Assembly (NCBI RefSeq): GCF_000186865.1
Contig: NW_008705561.1
Span: forward strand, 1,702,427 to 1,766,426
Reading direction: 5' to 3'
DNA from: Aureococcus anophagefferens
Lineage: Eukaryota; Sar; Pelagophyceae; Pelagomonadales; Pelagomonadaceae
Length of the DNA: 64,000 bases
Below the pieces are notes generated by a model. It did no database searches, was not told the origin of the DNA, and saw only the letters and a program-made list of their open reading frames with translations. How positions within the stretch are numbered: the stretch's first letter is position 1; every line of letters starts with the position of its first letter. Made by a program: the position numbers and the translations under genes. Below are positions 63,501-64,000 of the stretch, piece by piece.

Positions 63501-63592
63501 TCCGCATCGCTGGCGGCGTGCTCCGTCTCGAGGAGCGACGGCGCCTGCTTCCGCGACACGCCGCCCTGCTGCCCGAAGAGCGGCAGCGCCAT
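57587..63592 (-). CDS. UTP10: UTP10/HEATR1, U3 snoRNP (small-subunit processome) HEAT-repeat protein
   Basis: The product is 2001 aa in one exon, close to the 2100-aa family length. The N terminus matches the U3 snoRNP10 domain of HEATR1/UTP10: QAPSLL, an alternating helix pair with GFGASLLGPASAEADRPTMD, LRAFVFALAPVGGRFEAHVI, then LDYLARTADLL, LLAPHCAASPSAARVFCRCA and LPRKWAF, in the same order and spacing as the human protein. The middle is hundreds of Ala-rich helical repeats. The C terminus (LVQGVAECLDDPECAPDARA, VESHTGIRLV) fits the BP28CT end. The protein helps start pre-rRNA transcription and processing in the nucleolus. Ala content is extreme owing to GC bias. Confidence 0.8.
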   Translation of the reverse strand: MALPLFGQQGGVSRKQAPSLLETEHAASDAELLESARAALRDLCDGGARALDGFGASLLGPASAEADRPTMDAAARDAHDAALRAFVFALAPVGGRFEAHVILDYLARTADLLEACPADALRLLAPHCAASPSAARVFCRCALASPRLPRKWAFAVPAAKEAERAAVADARPVALPAALFGNACAADAAFAEDVAGHAVACAGAAADAVEALTNGAAADLPRTFAPIFAFAARSLSRAAARGRDGKLARRLLPKASALLDTRGPCAPDARACAEAVLLALCGQGSLSDDASDAAAASVIDASLRTGALEKRSLAVALTVAASKSCRARGAAGALPRAALLKVVAAPNVEAVARSLEGDAAAKVLCPQLADLAASDDGDAAFRVLETAFLGAGAPHAALALRSVARREATPRVAAVVAAAARACGSGVLAGVLADDARLGALLEGDRSPALAAVRIVHGCADVAAAIRDLAAAPGDDAASALAALAAGPGAWDHLRLVFGHTSLVEALETAPCEPLDDALRTLATAAPPPDLAAAFYGGLLARADLRRRAGDASWLDLAAPALRDGVPPLEVAGRARRAPPLVLALAAGDGALIAEALAAPGLAGDVARRIGPGPDGRTWARAVDAYVGNAADAADAAAVAAPRLVDLAADDATVGEIADRCLRALAAAPGRRALAQEWGLRRLADRGDLAAGVDATAAALGVDGLVGVVAYVAAHPAPPAGAAAAALGALGDAAAKKRAAAKPQTPDAAVPALVACLASADGDLRAAAAETCAQLTGSPARTALATFARGRRAALAADGRTLGRALGAALVEDADGPLAAAVYASIAAPFDGRGGDAALAAAVAAALGDKLAWSDGALGPALRSALGVAADDDDAPKKRKARGTKLGAKVAPKAAPAAAAAAPFGAARAASFLAASFLAAKLGGGDGGDDDGAAARVCLAALGAAGAEAPAGDDYARQAWAAAPAPSARAVVLGALAGAPEPALRRCFSDAERTQLFAALLALLRRDGAALAEDRASALAAVAAVAPKSAWPRAWAAALRRPGVAGLEGDCAALLEASEAPGARDGGWLRPLFAAAKKLRAAAAWATLRAVLAAARGLLEGDGAHSIAAADVAGDVAFLVDAASADDGGAREGAARTLALVVEADAAAAAAHWARALGAARGSSVGARVAAAVAAAALERGAAPAALFDAALAPAEADDDPSLLRAVADALGSAGPAAVALACLARRRPRTADRVLERGDADDQVKALGHVARSCRPLLVAARADEAFDGAESGAFLEPCFAAGAAAAPVAVRDVARSPGAALSLVAVAAGFVRKRVLKLSHEPELAAGRHRGRKRRRNGDDADRLAAQRFRLVLCQELSGGLGLVPGDPARDDDDAARPRAFSTASRPDDDDAWPAGEAPCGARHFAHAGRALGRALKRALGLLDAPGLLSFVEKVLSRPCPTRARDATTRALDERLDRERPLFRAREPGGPPAATPFARVLLEETLPSLARAVSGDVEHPLEDTADARHASLVAAKMADVLARALAESCRGDDGARFEVLVEAACAALPPACDGAAVEAYGPERPAAVFALVQTLLATLRDAALPALGAGLPRCLDAVDAVLAVAAADARAARRLGSLRAAALRTVLVVAATVPRFAHVRAAEAEAGRKIADALARGVEPRVLLPAVVAAHDAAAAAGGPAAAAALRVALPCVARMGRGAAKAHAATVASLALGAVDHRARLGGAVQGAVDAAATELSLALLSKLGDAELVDWLRAAAAWAAAAPDAAAPAAVLRPAPATDDEAAARRSAFYYQVATLATRFREIAAPRCLDACYDQCVRDMACPAEARAGKKKRKRADAVAAAARRLLSYRALGCVAAVVGHLGERLAGDRFDAALEPLSAALTYDAAVWAAPAAFAAFVAAAAAPAAAALGDAVGDPARRRDLALRLMLLARDGDGPTRRGALAAVRSLCDALREDAADFANQLVQGVAECLDDPECAPDARALVLLVESHTGIRLV

Positions 63593-64000
63593 CGCCGATC
63601 GCGTGCGCGCGTCGACGCCGCGGCGCTTTCTGTGTTGCGATCACCGACCGACGTTCGCAGCCTCGCGACGCTTCTGCGTGCCAGCAACGGTGCGGTCGCG
63701 GCGCACGGCACGGCGCTTCGGACGGCGGCCAAGCGCGACAGGCGATGAAATGAGCTCGAGCCGCAAGGTTCACCATCAGCGACGGTGCTGCAAGGTCGAC
63801 ATGCTTCCCGGCAGCCCGGCCGCTCGCGCGGCAGTTGTGTCGAGAAGCTGCCCGAGCCATCGTCCCCGACGTCAAACAGTCAGTTCGCTGCCCACCCGGA
63901 CGCGCGCTGACGAGGCAAGCCACCGCGCGCGGATGGACAAGGAGAACTGCTGCGTCGCCCGGGCACCCACTGGCGCCGCCGCGATGGAGAAGCAGCCGGC
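63593..64000. other. Right-edge region, mostly unassigned
   Basis: This is the upstream flank of UTP10, holding its promoter. I see no complete gene in it. An ATG at 63933 (MDKENCCVARAPTGAAAMEK) stays open to the edge for 22 codons and could begin a rightward gene, but the evidence is only an open frame. Confidence 0.3.

Overview
The window reads as nuclear DNA of a very GC-rich, intron-poor photosynthetic stramenopile, most like a pelagophyte such as Aureococcus anophagefferens. Reasons: eukaryote-only genes (beta-adaptin, ESCRT-III VPS2, Mediator MED7, class I histone deacetylases, ribosomal protein eS4, UTP10/HEATR1); five probable secondary-plastid leaders in which a signal peptide ends in an ASAFAP-like [F/L]xAP motif; EF-hand, ankyrin, F-box-like and Sel1 families; and one intron with the structure of a DNA-transposon-derived introner, an element class reported from Aureococcus. 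The species call is inference.

About 41 genes fill 64 kb, on both strands, with no operons. Spacers are tiny: several convergent pairs are separated by 0 to 34 bp, one pair shares stop-codon bases, and one divergent pair shares a 62-bp promoter. Most genes are single-exon. Seven introns can be placed: one in the adaptin, two in the first HDAC and one in the second, one in eS4, one in the fucosyltransferase-like gene and one in an unknown gene. They run from 37 to 294 nt.

Layout. 1-10 kb: a secreted protein cut by the left edge, a secreted TIM-barrel isomerase-like protein, an ankyrin protein, a JmjC/cupin oxygenase, an armadillo protein, a thioredoxin-fold PDI-like protein, two glycosyltransferase-like secretory proteins and a RING-LRR protein. 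10-23 kb: an EF-hand Na+/Ca2+ exchanger, plastid 3-isopropylmalate dehydrogenase, beta-adaptin, an FAD oxidoreductase, VPS2, a fucosyltransferase-like gene split by the introner, a fatty-acid/sterol hydroxylase and MED7. 23-34 kb: two tandem class I HDACs, a TPR-AHA1 Hsp90 co-chaperone fusion, an ankyrin-TM-SAM-cold-shock-U-box protein, an FKBP/TPR protein with a frame break and a plastid SDR. 34-50 kb: two large low-complexity proteins, two lower-GC genes (F-box-like; Sel1), a plastid P-loop-like protein, a patatin lipase, a MYND protein, an unknown spliced gene and a cysteine-rich secreted-type protein. 50-64 kb: eS4, a 0.3-kb GC minisatellite, a NudC/CS-domain protein, two small plastid proteins, a membrane methyltransferase, an endocytic adaptor-like protein and the 2001-aa UTP10/HEATR1.

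The genes are mostly unrelated housekeeping functions. Loose themes are chromatin and transcription (MED7 divergent from HDAC-A, then HDAC-B), membrane traffic (adaptin, VPS2, NPF-motif adaptor) and ribosome biogenesis (eS4, UTP10, a possible ribosomal oxygenase).
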